The position numbers were made by a program, and so were the translations under genes. A stretch of DNA of 39,004 nucleotides from Chloroflexota bacterium (GTDB taxonomy: Bacteria > Chloroflexota > Limnocylindria > Limnocylindrales > CSP1-4): the NCBI GenBank assembly GCA_025351245.1, contig JANXWH010000096.1:1-39004 (forward strand), in the 5' to 3' direction. The notes below the pieces were generated by a model. The model was not told the origin of the DNA and searched no databases. It saw only the letters and a list, made by a program, of their open reading frames with translations. Below, in pieces: positions 6,648 to 14,430 of the stretch. The stretch's first letter is position 1; every line of letters begins with the position of its first letter.

Positions 6648-8873
6648 CTAGCGGATGAAGAGCGGGGCGAGGACCAGCGTGATGGTAGCCAACAGCTTCA
6701 CGAGCACGTGGAGCGAAGGCCCGGCGGTGTCCTTGAACGGGTCACCCACCGTGTCGCCGACGACGGCAGCCGCGTGCGCGTCGGAGCCCTTGCCCAGGAC
6801 GTTCCCCTGGTCGTCCTTGAGGTGGCCCGACTCGATGTACTTCTTCGCGTTGTCCCACGCGCCGCCGCCATTGTTGAGGACCGTGGCGAGGAGGACGCCC
6901 GCGATGGTGCCGACCATGAGCATGCCAGCGACCGCCTCGTAGCCGAGGAGCAGGCCGACGGCGATCGGGGTGGCGACCGCGACGAGGCCGGGCGCGACCA
7001 TCTCGCGGAGCGCGGCCCGGGTCGTGATGTCCACGACGCGGGCGTAGTCAGGCTTCTGCTCGTAGGTCATGATCCCGGGCATCTCCCGGAACTGCCGCCG
7101 CACTTCGAAGATGATCGCGCCGGCCGTCTTGCCCACCGCCCGGATGGCCAGCGAGCTGAAGAAGTAGACGAGCATCGAGGCGATGAGCGCCGCGATGAAC
7201 ACGTTGACGTTCTCGAGGTTCACCGACGTCATCAGCGTGACGCCCGGCTTGCCCGCGGCGATCTGGCGGCCCAGGATCAGGTTGACCTTGTCGATGTAGG
7301 CGTTGAACAGGAGGAAGGCAGCCAGCGAGGCGGACGCGATCGCGTACCCCTTCGTGAGCGCCTTCGTCGTGTTACCCACGGCGTCGAGGCGGTCGGTGAT
7401 CTCCCGGGCGTGCGCCTCGGCCCCGCTGAACTCGGCGATGCCGCCGGCGTTGTCCGTGATGGGGCCGAACGTGTCCATGGCCAGGATGTACGCGGTGGTC
7501 ATGAGCATGCCCATCGTCGCCACCGCGGTCCCGAAGATGCCGCCGACGTTGCGGCCGCTCGCGTCAACCAGGCCGGCCTGCTGGCCCAGCCAGTGGCTCG
7601 CGAAGAGCGCGATGCCGATCGTGATCGCGGTCACGAACGTCGTCTCGTAGCCGACCGCGGTGCCGATGATGATGTTCGTGGCCGGGCCGGTCTTGCTGGC
7701 CTCGGCGATCTCGCGGACCGGGCGGAACGAACCGGCCGTGTAGTACTGCGTGATGTATACGAAGGCGACGCTGGTAGCCAGGCCGACGACGCCGGCCCCA
7801 AAGAACCAGATCCAGGTCGGGATGCCGTTGGCGCCGGTCTGCGTGCCCGTCTGCATCATCACGTTCGTGACGAAGGCGAGCGAGATGACCGACAGGATCG
7901 TCGTGACCCAGTAGCCACGGTTGAGGATGTTCATCGGGTTCTCGTCCTCGCGGCCGCGGACGAAGAACATGGCGACGATGGTGGAGAGAAGCCCGAAGGA
8001 GCGCACGACGAGCGGGAAGAAGATCCAGGCCTCCGGATTCGGCCAGCCCGCCTTCTGCGCGACGAAGTAGACGCCGACGCCCAGGATCATCGCGCCGATG
8101 TTCTCGGCGGCCGTGGACTCGAAGAGGTCGGCGCCGCGGCCTGCGCAGTCACCCACGTTGTCGCCGACGAGGTCAGCGATGACACCGGCGTTGCGGGGGT
8201 CGTCCTCGGGGATGCCCTTCTCCACCTTGCCGACGAGGTCCGAGCCGACATCGGCAGCCTTCGTGTAGATCCCGCCGCCGAGCTGCGCGAAGAGCGCGAC
8301 GAAGCTGGCGCCGAACCCGTAGCCGACGATGAGGAAGGGCGCCTCCCTGACCGTCTCGGCGTTGAGGCCGCCGAAGGCGACGAACATGAGGTAGACGCCA
8401 AGGAGCGACAGCGCGACGACGAGGAAGCCGGAGACGGCGCCGCCGCGCATCGCGACCTGGACTGCCTCGACGAGGCTGCGCCGAGCCGCGGCGGCGGTGC
8501 GGACGTTCGCCTTCACGCTGATGAACATGCCGATGATGCCGGAGGCCATCGAGCACGCCGCACCGACGAGGAACGCGATCCCCGTCCGGATGCCGAGCTG
8601 GGGCCCGAAGATGCTCGTGTCGGCGACGTCCGCCGTCTCGAACGCGGAGATGAGGACAGCGATCCCGACGGCGCCGATGAGCGCGAGGATCGCGATCGTC
8701 GAGTATTGGCGCCGGATGAACGCGACGGCCCCCTCGAAGATCATGGCCGCGACGTCCTCCATCTCCTTCGTGCCGGTGTCGCGCCGCAGCACGTCCCGGG
8801 CGAGGAAGAGCGCGAAGGCCACGGCGATGAGCCCGGCCGGCAGGATGATGAGCTGAAGCGAGCTGGGATCCAC
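6648..8873 (-). CDS. hppA: Proton-translocating membrane pyrophosphatase
   Basis: A 741-residue polytopic enzyme (about 15-16 helices) that couples pyrophosphate hydrolysis to ion pumping. Family motifs: DVGSDLVGKVEKG near residue 208, GDNVGDCAGRGADLFES near 235, GNTTKALTKG near 500 and DPFKDTAGPSLH near 710. In the GNTTKALTKG motif the Lys and Thr match the K+-independent H+-pumping subfamily (K+-dependent enzymes have Ala and Gly/Ala there), so H+ pumping without K+ is the likely activity. The start is GTG, with AGGGAGG 13 nt upstream, longer than usual. A promoter at 9014-9043 gives a leader of about 130 nt with a strong hairpin. It may head an hppA-uppP-argR-DUF952 unit. Confidence 0.96.
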   Translation of the reverse strand: MDPSSLQLIILPAGLIAVAFALFLARDVLRRDTGTKEMEDVAAMIFEGAVAFIRRQYSTIAILALIGAVGIAVLISAFETADVADTSIFGPQLGIRTGIAFLVGAACSMASGIIGMFISVKANVRTAAAARRSLVEAVQVAMRGGAVSGFLVVALSLLGVYLMFVAFGGLNAETVREAPFLIVGYGFGASFVALFAQLGGGIYTKAADVGSDLVGKVEKGIPEDDPRNAGVIADLVGDNVGDCAGRGADLFESTAAENIGAMILGVGVYFVAQKAGWPNPEAWIFFPLVVRSFGLLSTIVAMFFVRGREDENPMNILNRGYWVTTILSVISLAFVTNVMMQTGTQTGANGIPTWIWFFGAGVVGLATSVAFVYITQYYTAGSFRPVREIAEASKTGPATNIIIGTAVGYETTFVTAITIGIALFASHWLGQQAGLVDASGRNVGGIFGTAVATMGMLMTTAYILAMDTFGPITDNAGGIAEFSGAEAHAREITDRLDAVGNTTKALTKGYAIASASLAAFLLFNAYIDKVNLILGRQIAAGKPGVTLMTSVNLENVNVFIAALIASMLVYFFSSLAIRAVGKTAGAIIFEVRRQFREMPGIMTYEQKPDYARVVDITTRAALREMVAPGLVAVATPIAVGLLLGYEAVAGMLMVGTIAGVLLATVLNNGGGAWDNAKKYIESGHLKDDQGNVLGKGSDAHAAAVVGDTVGDPFKDTAGPSLHVLVKLLATITLVLAPLFIR

Positions 8874-8968
8874 GGCTGGTGCGAAACCTCCCTGTCAGGG
8901 CAACGAGCGTCCGCTCGAGCGCGTTCGTCGCGCCGGGGACGAGGATGGCCTGGCTCGCCTGGGCTGGC

Positions 8969-8989
8969 GCCCCGCCGCGATGGCGGGGC
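8969..8989 (-). other. Hairpin in the hppA leader
   Basis: GCCCCGCC (8969-8976) and GGCGGGGC (8982-8989) form a perfect 8-bp stem with a 5-nt loop inside the predicted hppA 5' leader. It could stabilise the RNA or affect elongation; there is no U-run, and I do not recognise a riboswitch. Confidence 0.5.
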
Positions 8990-9013
8990 AGGATGGTGCG
9001 GGCAGGCCTCGCA

Positions 9014-9043
9014 GAGGATACCGTCCGGTCGGTGCAAGGGTCA
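9014..9043 (-). promoter_or_regulatory. Probable hppA promoter
   Basis: On the minus strand TTGACC (9043-9038) and TATCCT (9019-9014) are 18 nt apart. Transcription would start near 9007, giving a long leader before the GTG at 8873. The -35 box touches the inverted repeat at 9043-9071. Confidence 0.6.
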
Positions 9044-9071
9044 AACTGCATAACAGCCCGGGTATGCAGTT
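9043..9071. promoter_or_regulatory. Inverted repeat at the hppA -35 box
   Basis: AACTGCATA (9043-9051) and TATGCAGTT (9063-9071) are perfect 9-bp arms with an 11-nt spacer. It touches the predicted hppA -35 element and is AT-richer than its surroundings, typical of a dimeric regulator's operator. It is also 45 bp past the DUF2891 stop, so a hairpin at that transcript's end is an alternative, but no U-run follows. Confidence 0.55.
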
Positions 9072-9117
9072 CGGACGGCCCCAAACGCCTGGGGCGAGGC
9101 GCGCCGACTCCCGCCCT

Positions 9118-10173
9118 TCAGGCGAGGAGGAGCACCGCGTAGGCCGCCAGCCAGTGGTCAACCATGTAGTCGTCGCCCACCGCGTGGGGCAGGGCGGCCG
9201 CCGCGTGGCGCGCCATCGCGTCCCGGGCCACGGCGGCGCGGGGGTCGTCGGCGGGGAGCGCCTCACCGAGCCGGCGCCAGCACCAGGCGCGGCTCGCGTT
9301 GAGCCCGTGAAGGTGCGCGATGTGGCCGTCGCGGGCGTCCGAAACCACGGCCGGCGTGAAGAGCGCCCGCGGCTCCCCGGCGGCGATCCCGGGAAGGAAG
9401 CGGCCCAGCCAGGCCGCGAACGCGGGGCCGGGCAGGAGCTGCGCCATCAGCTCGGCCTCGGTCAGGGCGGGCGAGAGGAAGTCGAACCCGGATGGTTCCC
9501 AGCCGCCCGGGTAGTCCACGTCGCCGGCGTACCAGCGGCGGGCTGCGCCGACCAGGGCATAGAGCAGCCTCGGGTCGCCGGCGGCCGCGCGATCGCGCGC
9601 GTGGGGGAGCGCCAGCGAGATCCCGAAGGCGCTGTTCGTGTGGACCCCGTAGCGAATGGGGTACGTGGCGAGGGGAAGCCAGCCCAGGAAGTTCGCCGCC
9701 AGGGCGTCCCCGAACGGCGCGAACCGTGCCGCCCAGCGCCTGCCGTCCGGGTCGTCCCACGCCGCCAGCTCGTGGACGAGGGCGAGACCCCACCCCCAGC
9801 CGTACGGCCGCTCGCGGTTTCGGTTGTCCGGGTCGGCGATGAAGCGGGCCTCGGCGCTGAGCGCCGCCACGTCGAAGCGCGCCTCGAGTTCCGCCCGGAT
9901 GTCTGCCGCCGGGATCACGTCGGGGACGGACCGCAGGAGCCGCACCAGGAGCCAGTGCATCTCCACACAGGAGTGCCAGTCGAAGCTGCCGTAGAAGACC
10001 GGGGTGCGCTCGCGGGGTCGGCGCGGCAGGTCCTCCGGGCTGCGGACGGTGTGCCAGACGTCGGCTGGGAACTCCCGGGCGATGTTCGCCAGCGCCACGG
10101 CCGCATAGCCCGGCGCGTTGGCCCGGAGCAATGCAGGCCGGTCCATCGCGGCGCGCCCACCGGATCTCTGCAT
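9118..10173 (-). CDS. DUF2891 family protein
   Basis: A 351-residue protein of the DUF2891 family, function unknown. The diagnostic N-terminal segment is TPVFYGSFDWHSCVEMHWLL (about 57-76), followed later by RPYGWGWGLALVHEL and YPIRYGVHTNSAFGISLALP; the conserved His, Trp, Asp and Arg residues and the helical pattern suggest an alpha/alpha-barrel-type enzyme fold, which is inference. The ATG at 10173 was chosen because GGAGGAG ends 2 nt before it; the longer open frame is antisense to lepB. It has no signal peptide. The protein has no lysine at all. It is divergent from lepB across 69 bp and separated from hppA by about 240 bp. Confidence 0.85.
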   Translation of the reverse strand: MQRSGGRAAMDRPALLRANAPGYAAVALANIAREFPADVWHTVRSPEDLPRRPRERTPVFYGSFDWHSCVEMHWLLVRLLRSVPDVIPAADIRAELEARFDVAALSAEARFIADPDNRNRERPYGWGWGLALVHELAAWDDPDGRRWAARFAPFGDALAANFLGWLPLATYPIRYGVHTNSAFGISLALPHARDRAAAGDPRLLYALVGAARRWYAGDVDYPGGWEPSGFDFLSPALTEAELMAQLLPGPAFAAWLGRFLPGIAAGEPRALFTPAVVSDARDGHIAHLHGLNASRAWCWRRLGEALPADDPRAAVARDAMARHAAAALPHAVGDDYMVDHWLAAYAVLLLA

Positions 10174-10227
10174 CGCTCCTCCACCGCGCGGGATCGGTCG
10201 CGTGGGGCGTCGCCCTACGCCAGCCTC

Positions 10228-10233
10228 TATACT
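10228..10233 (+). promoter_or_regulatory. -10 box of lepB (leaderless arrangement)
   Basis: TATACT ends 9 nt before the GTG of lepB. Transcription would begin at or within a few bases of the start codon. There is no good -35 and no Shine-Dalgarno. Confidence 0.6.
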
Positions 10234-10242
10234 GCCGGACTT

Positions 10243-10848
10243 GTGACCAGACGCCCCCTCGGGTGCCTCTTCGAGATCGTCGAGACACTCGTCCTGACGC
10301 TCATCATCTTCTTCGTGATCCAGACGTTCGTGGCCCAACCCTACCGCGTCGAGCAGAATTCGATGGAGCGGACCCTGGAGCCGGACCAGTACGTCCTCGT
10401 CGACAAGTTGACGCCGCGCTTCGACCCCTACAGCCGAGGCGACATTGTCGTCTTCGAGCCGCCCGACGCCTGGTCGGAGGGGACGCAGCGCACGCCGTAT
10501 ATCAAGCGCGTGATCGGCCTGCCGGGCGACGTCGTCGAGGTACGGGATGGCGCAGTCTGGGTGGATGGCACGAAGCTTGACGAGTCGTATACGTACGACC
10601 GGCAACCCACCACGGCGGCCGAGGAGCCGGCACGCTGGGTCGTGCCCGACGGCCAGCTGTTCGTGATGGGCGATCACCGGGCGTTGTCGACGGACTCGCG
10701 TGTCTTCGGCACGATCGCGAAGGACCGCGTCATCGGGCGTGCCTGGCTGCGCTACTGGCCGCTGTCGACGTTCGGGATCCTGCCCACGCCCACCTACCCG
10801 GCCCCGGTCGGGAACGGCGACGCGAGGCCGAGCCCCGCCGTTCCGTGA
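10243..10848 (+). CDS. lepB: Signal peptidase I
   Basis: Membrane-anchored serine endopeptidase that removes signal peptides from exported proteins. The 201-residue product has one N-terminal transmembrane segment (about 12-30), the catalytic serine in EQNSMERTL (Ser40), the catalytic lysine in YIKRVIGLPGD (Lys88) and the later box VMGDHRALSTDSR. The GTG at 10243 is taken as start: it gives a short cytoplasmic head before the helix, and a TATACT -10 box lies just upstream. Its stop overlaps the next gene's start (GTGA), linking it to two polytopic membrane proteins of unrelated appearance. Confidence 0.95.
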   Translation: MTRRPLGCLFEIVETLVLTLIIFFVIQTFVAQPYRVEQNSMERTLEPDQYVLVDKLTPRFDPYSRGDIVVFEPPDAWSEGTQRTPYIKRVIGLPGDVVEVRDGAVWVDGTKLDESYTYDRQPTTAAEEPARWVVPDGQLFVMGDHRALSTDSRVFGTIAKDRVIGRAWLRYWPLSTFGILPTPTYPAPVGNGDARPSPAVP

Positions 10849-11486
10849 GCCCGCTCCTCCTCGCCGCGGGCGCGCTCGTCGCCATCGGGGCGGCGGTTGG
10901 GACAGGTGCGCGCGACGCCCGGATCGCCTCCCTTGGCCTGACCCTCATGCTGGCGGCCACGCCGTTCGTGGCAGATCCCCTGCCAGGGCCGCTGCCGCTC
11001 GCGTTCGGGGTCGTGGCCGGCATCCTGGCCGGGTTCCTGATCTTCGTCGCAGCGCGTCGCCTGCCCAACCGCGCCGGGCCGCCGCTGGGCCTCCCGGCGA
11101 CGCTCGGGGCGGCGGCGGCGGGCTTCGCAGTGGGCATCGGCGCGACCGCGGTCGCGCTGCCCCGACTTGGCCCCGACGCCGCGCTCGCAGCCGGCCTGGC
11201 TGCATGTGCCGTAGCAGTCGGGCCGATCGCCATCACGCGTGACGTGTTCCGCCTCGGCTCGGCGCTCATCGTGCTCGTCGGGGGCGCGATCCTGGTCCTG
11301 ACGGCGTTCGCAGGCACGCCGGAGCCGCTGACCGGCATCGCGGCCGGGATCGTGCTCGTCGCGCTCGCCGCGGCCCTGGCGGCCGTGACCGGCGGCGCCG
11401 TGACGGCGACGGGCGGCACCGCCGTCCCCGATGACCTGCCCGGTCGCCGGGCGGCAGCGACCCGCGCCGGCGGCGACGATCGATGA
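10845..11486 (+). CDS. Polytopic membrane protein, possibly HyfE/NuoK-like
   Basis: A 213-residue very hydrophobic protein with about seven predicted helices and a short polar Arg/Asp-rich tail. It starts at GTG overlapping the lepB stop and its stop overlaps the next gene's ATG by four bases. I do not recognise it from sequence alone. Because it is coupled to a protein resembling complex I/Mrp antiporter subunits, it may be the partner small subunit (hydrogenase-4 E or NuoK type); the pattern FRLGSALIVLVGGAILVL near residues 137-154 is compatible but not diagnostic. It contains no lysine. Confidence 0.8.
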   Translation: MSPLLLAAGALVAIGAAVGTGARDARIASLGLTLMLAATPFVADPLPGPLPLAFGVVAGILAGFLIFVAARRLPNRAGPPLGLPATLGAAAAGFAVGIGATAVALPRLGPDAALAAGLAACAVAVGPIAITRDVFRLGSALIVLVGGAILVLTAFAGTPEPLTGIAAGIVLVALAAALAAVTGGAVTATGGTAVPDDLPGRRAAATRAGGDDR

Positions 11487-13039
11487 GCGTGCTCCCGTTC
11501 CTCGCAGTCGCGATCTTGGGGGCGGTGATCGCGACGCTGCTCCGCGACATCCGTCGGCTGGGGCCGCTCGCCGGGCTGGGCGCGGTGGTCGTCGCGCTGG
11601 CCGCGGCTTCCCTCATCAACCCGGATACTCCGCTCAGCATCGGCGGCGGCGCCCTCGCCGGAAGCGACCATCTCCGCCTGGTGCTCACCCTCTGCCTGGC
11701 CGGCGGACTTCTCGTGCTGATCGTCACGCGGCTGGCGACGTGGCAGCCGTCGGCGCCCGGAGCGCTCCTCGGCGGCGCGGCGGGCATCGGTCTGGCCCTT
11801 GGCCTCGCCGGCACGCCGCCGGGCCTGCTCGGCGCGGCGGCCGCCACGATCGTTGCCAGTGTGCTCGCGCTCGGCAGCCCGGCGGCGCCGTCCCGCATCC
11901 GGGCGCTGGCGCGAGAGCTGCGCGGCGCCGCAACGAGCCTCGTAATCGGCCTCCTCGCGGCCGGGATCGTGCCCGGGGTCGCCCCGGCGTTGGGCGCCGT
12001 GCCCGCCGAGCCGGCGGCGGCCGCGCTCGTGCTCCTCGGGATGGCGCTCGTCGTGGCGCACCGGTTCGGGGCGATCCCGCTCCACGCCCGGGTCTCGCGC
12101 CTCGCCGACGCGGCTCCCTCCGGAGCATTGCCGATCCTCGCCGCGTGGCTCCCGGCCGCCTGGGGGCTCGTCATCCTCGGCTGGGCGCCGGCGGCGCTCG
12201 GCCCTTCTTCTGCCGGGCTCGGCCTGGAGCGCGGCCTCGTCGTGGCGCTCGCGCTGGCGACCCTCCTCCTCGGCACGGTCGCCGCGCTCATCCAGGACGA
12301 GGTGGAGCACGTGGTCGCCTACACGATCGTCGCGGATGCGGGCGTCGCGCTCCTCGCCCTCGCGGCGCTCGACCCGGCGGCCCGCGACGCGGCCCGCGCC
12401 TGGGTTCTTGTCTTCGCAACGACGAGGACGGCGATGATCGGCTGGACGATCGCCTTCCGGGCCGCGTTCGGGACGGGCCGGCTTCGCGACACCACCGGCT
12501 GGCTGCGCCGAGCGCCGGCCCTTGGCGTCGCGCTCGCCGGGATCCTCGTGGCCGCGGTCGGCTGGCCGGGCCTGCTGGCATGGGACGCGCGGCTCGCCAT
12601 CCTGCAGTCCGCCACCGCCGGGCCGGCGCTCCTCCTGGCCTACGCAGGATCACTGGGTACGGGGGCGGCGATCTTCCGCCTGCTGGTGGTCGGCGGCGGC
12701 CGCCCATCCGCGATCGTGGCCGGCTCGCTCGGCGAGCTTCCCCGCCTCCCGGCGCGGCCCGGGGCCGATGCCTCGGCCCCGGTGACCGACGCAGCTCCGC
12801 CGGCGCGCGCGATCGCGGCGGCGCGCGCGCTTGCGAGTCGGCTCCGAGTGGCCGCCGCGGCGGTCGGCCGGGACACGCGTCCCACGCTCGAGCTCAACCG
12901 CATCCCGTTGCGCGCCTTCGCGGTGATCCTGCTCGCGGGGCTGGCGCTCCTCACGGCAGCCGGCGCGTTCGGGATCGACGCGGCGGCGCGGGCGCCCGGG
13001 CCGGTGCTCCCCTCGCTGTCCCCGTTCGTCGCCGGCTGA
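11483..13039 (+). CDS. NuoN/Mrp antiporter-like membrane protein, lysine-free
   Basis: A 518-residue protein with about 13-14 hydrophobic helices. Two stretches look like the proton-antiporter core of NuoN/NuoM/MrpD: IPLHARVSRLADAAPS, matching the usual VPFHxWLPDAxxxAPT loop, and LIQDEVEHVVAYTIVADAGV, matching the usual LxQxDxKRLLAYSSIxHxG segment. The key lysine of that second segment is replaced, and there is no lysine anywhere, whereas antiporter subunits use membrane lysines to move protons. It is therefore a divergent homologue, possibly structural or non-pumping. A soluble Ala/Pro-rich loop (about 420-470) precedes the last helix. Its ATG overlaps the previous stop, and its stop abuts the convergent ndk stop with no gap. 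Confidence 0.8.
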   Translation: MSVLPFLAVAILGAVIATLLRDIRRLGPLAGLGAVVVALAAASLINPDTPLSIGGGALAGSDHLRLVLTLCLAGGLLVLIVTRLATWQPSAPGALLGGAAGIGLALGLAGTPPGLLGAAAATIVASVLALGSPAAPSRIRALARELRGAATSLVIGLLAAGIVPGVAPALGAVPAEPAAAALVLLGMALVVAHRFGAIPLHARVSRLADAAPSGALPILAAWLPAAWGLVILGWAPAALGPSSAGLGLERGLVVALALATLLLGTVAALIQDEVEHVVAYTIVADAGVALLALAALDPAARDAARAWVLVFATTRTAMIGWTIAFRAAFGTGRLRDTTGWLRRAPALGVALAGILVAAVGWPGLLAWDARLAILQSATAGPALLLAYAGSLGTGAAIFRLLVVGGGRPSAIVAGSLGELPRLPARPGADASAPVTDAAPPARAIAAARALASRLRVAAAAVGRDTRPTLELNRIPLRAFAVILLAGLALLTAAGAFGIDAAARAPGPVLPSLSPFVAG

Positions 13040-13498
13040 TCAGCCCTCGGGGGCGAGCGCCCAGCGATCGATCTCGCGGGCGTACTCCAGCGTCCCCTCG
13101 GGGAACCAGAGACTGAGCTCGGAGTCCGCGGTCTCAGGTCCATCCGAGGCGTGGATCAGGTTCTGGGCAACCTCGAGCGCGAAGTCGCCACGGATGGTGC
13201 CCGGGACGGCCTCCCACGGCCGTGTCGCCCCGACCATGGAGCGGACAACGCCGATCGCGTTCGGGCCCTCCACCGCCATCGCGACGAGCGGGCTCGACGT
13301 GATGAAGGCGACGAGCCCCGCGAAGAACGGCCTGTCGCGGTGGATCGCGTAGTGGCGCTCCGCAAGCTCGCGCGAGACGTGCAGCAGCTTGAGGCCCACG
13401 AGCTTCAGGCCGCGGTCCTCGAAGCGGGCGATGACGCGGCCGACCAAGAGGCGCTGGACGCCGTCCGGCTTGATGAGGACGAGGCTGCGTTCGGTCAT
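13040..13498 (-). CDS. ndk: Nucleoside diphosphate kinase
   Basis: Transfers the gamma-phosphate of ATP to NDPs through a phosphohistidine, balancing NTP pools. The 152-residue length is normal; SLVLIKPDGVQRLLVG opens the protein and the active-site histidine is His116 in NLIHASDGPETA (family NxxHxSD). The ATG at 13498 overlaps the stop of the upstream TPR-like gene (ATGA), so it is translated as the third gene of the M16 peptidase operon. The stop directly abuts that of the convergent membrane protein gene, leaving no room for a terminator between the operons. Confidence 0.97.
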   Translation of the reverse strand: MTERSLVLIKPDGVQRLLVGRVIARFEDRGLKLVGLKLLHVSRELAERHYAIHRDRPFFAGLVAFITSSPLVAMAVEGPNAIGVVRSMVGATRPWEAVPGTIRGDFALEVAQNLIHASDGPETADSELSLWFPEGTLEYAREIDRWALAPEG

Positions 13499-14430
13499 TG
13501 CGGACTCCGTTCGGGATCGGGGGCGGCGGCCGCGTCGGGGGCGGTCCCTCGCGCATCGATGGGTTCGACCGCGCCCGCGCCGGAGGACGGGGCTGGCGCG
13601 CCGCCGCGGGCGCGCGTGTCGGCGACAGCGTAGGCGATGCCGGCGGCCTCGTGGCGGCCGAGCGCGCGCAGTGCCTCCGCCCGCACGAGGAGGAGCGGCG
13701 CGCCCGGGCGCGCGGCGAGGGCGGTATCGGCCCGCTCGAGGACCTCCCCGGCGCGGCTCGGCGTGGCGCGAAGCGCGAGCACGAGCAGGACGGCCGCCGC
13801 GGCGTCGTCACCCGCGCCGAGCCGCTCGGCCGCGGCCGCGATCGGGTCGGGCACTGCCGGGTCCGTGGACGGGGTGAAGACGCGCGCGACGGGCACGCCG
13901 GCGGCAGCGGCCCCCACCAGTTCGGAGCCGGCGTTGCCCGGCCCGAAGCTCGGCCAGGCGTCCGCGCGGGGGGGGATCCCGGCGAACAGGGCGTCGAGGG
14001 CAGTCGCCACGGACCCGGTGGACCCGGCCGGGAGCGCGTCGAGGGCGGCCGCCACGTGGACGGCGGCATCGTCGTGGCGGCCGCGGACCGTCAGCCCATC
14101 CGCGATCAGCGCGTGTGCCAGGGCGCGGGCGCGCCCACCGGCGTCGTCGCTGCCGGCCGGGTCCACGTCGAGGTCATCACGGGCCGCGCCCACCCCGGCC
14201 GCGCCGGCGCCAGCGTCGAGCCACGCGCCGGCCGCCTCGGCCGCGCCGCGCAGGTCACCCGTCCGCCAGCGTGCCTCGGCCAGGTCCAGGATTCCAGCAG
14301 TGTCCAGCCCTCCGTCGCCGGCCAGTTCCTCGAGCTCGACGCGAGCCAGGCGCAACAGGCCCGTCCCAAGGTGAAGGCGCGCGAGGCGGCCGGCAGCCGC
14401 CTGTGCAGCGGCTCCGGGCCGTGCGCTCAT
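13495..14430 (-). CDS. TPR-like Ala-rich protein, function unknown
   Basis: A 311-residue Ala/Gly/Asp/Arg-rich protein. Helical pairs such as RLARVELEELAGDG...ILDLAEARWRTGDLRGAAEAAGAWLDAG and LLLVRAEALRALGRHEAAGIAYAVA resemble tetratricopeptide repeats, suggesting a protein-binding solenoid; the tail (about 280-311) is low-complexity. It has no signal peptide and no lysine. Its ATG overlaps the M16 peptidase stop and its stop overlaps the ndk start, both as ATGA, so it is tightly coupled between two conserved enzymes. No function is assigned. Confidence 0.8.
   Translation of the reverse strand: MSARPGAAAQAAAGRLARLHLGTGLLRLARVELEELAGDGGLDTAGILDLAEARWRTGDLRGAAEAAGAWLDAGAGAAGVGAARDDLDVDPAGSDDAGGRARALAHALIADGLTVRGRHDDAAVHVAAALDALPAGSTGSVATALDALFAGIPPRADAWPSFGPGNAGSELVGAAAAGVPVARVFTPSTDPAVPDPIAAAAERLGAGDDAAAAVLLVLALRATPSRAGEVLERADTALAARPGAPLLLVRAEALRALGRHEAAGIAYAVADTRARGGAPAPSSGAGAVEPIDARGTAPDAAAAPDPERSPQ

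Noticed and set aside
8874-9007. Riboswitch in the hppA leader
   Set aside because: Contains hairpins but no match I can make to fluoride, guanidine or other known consensus elements.
6618-9053. 811-codon open frame on the plus strand
   Set aside because: Antisense to hppA; its Asp/Glu/Arg/His-rich translation follows from the hppA codon pattern, and hppA is unmistakable.
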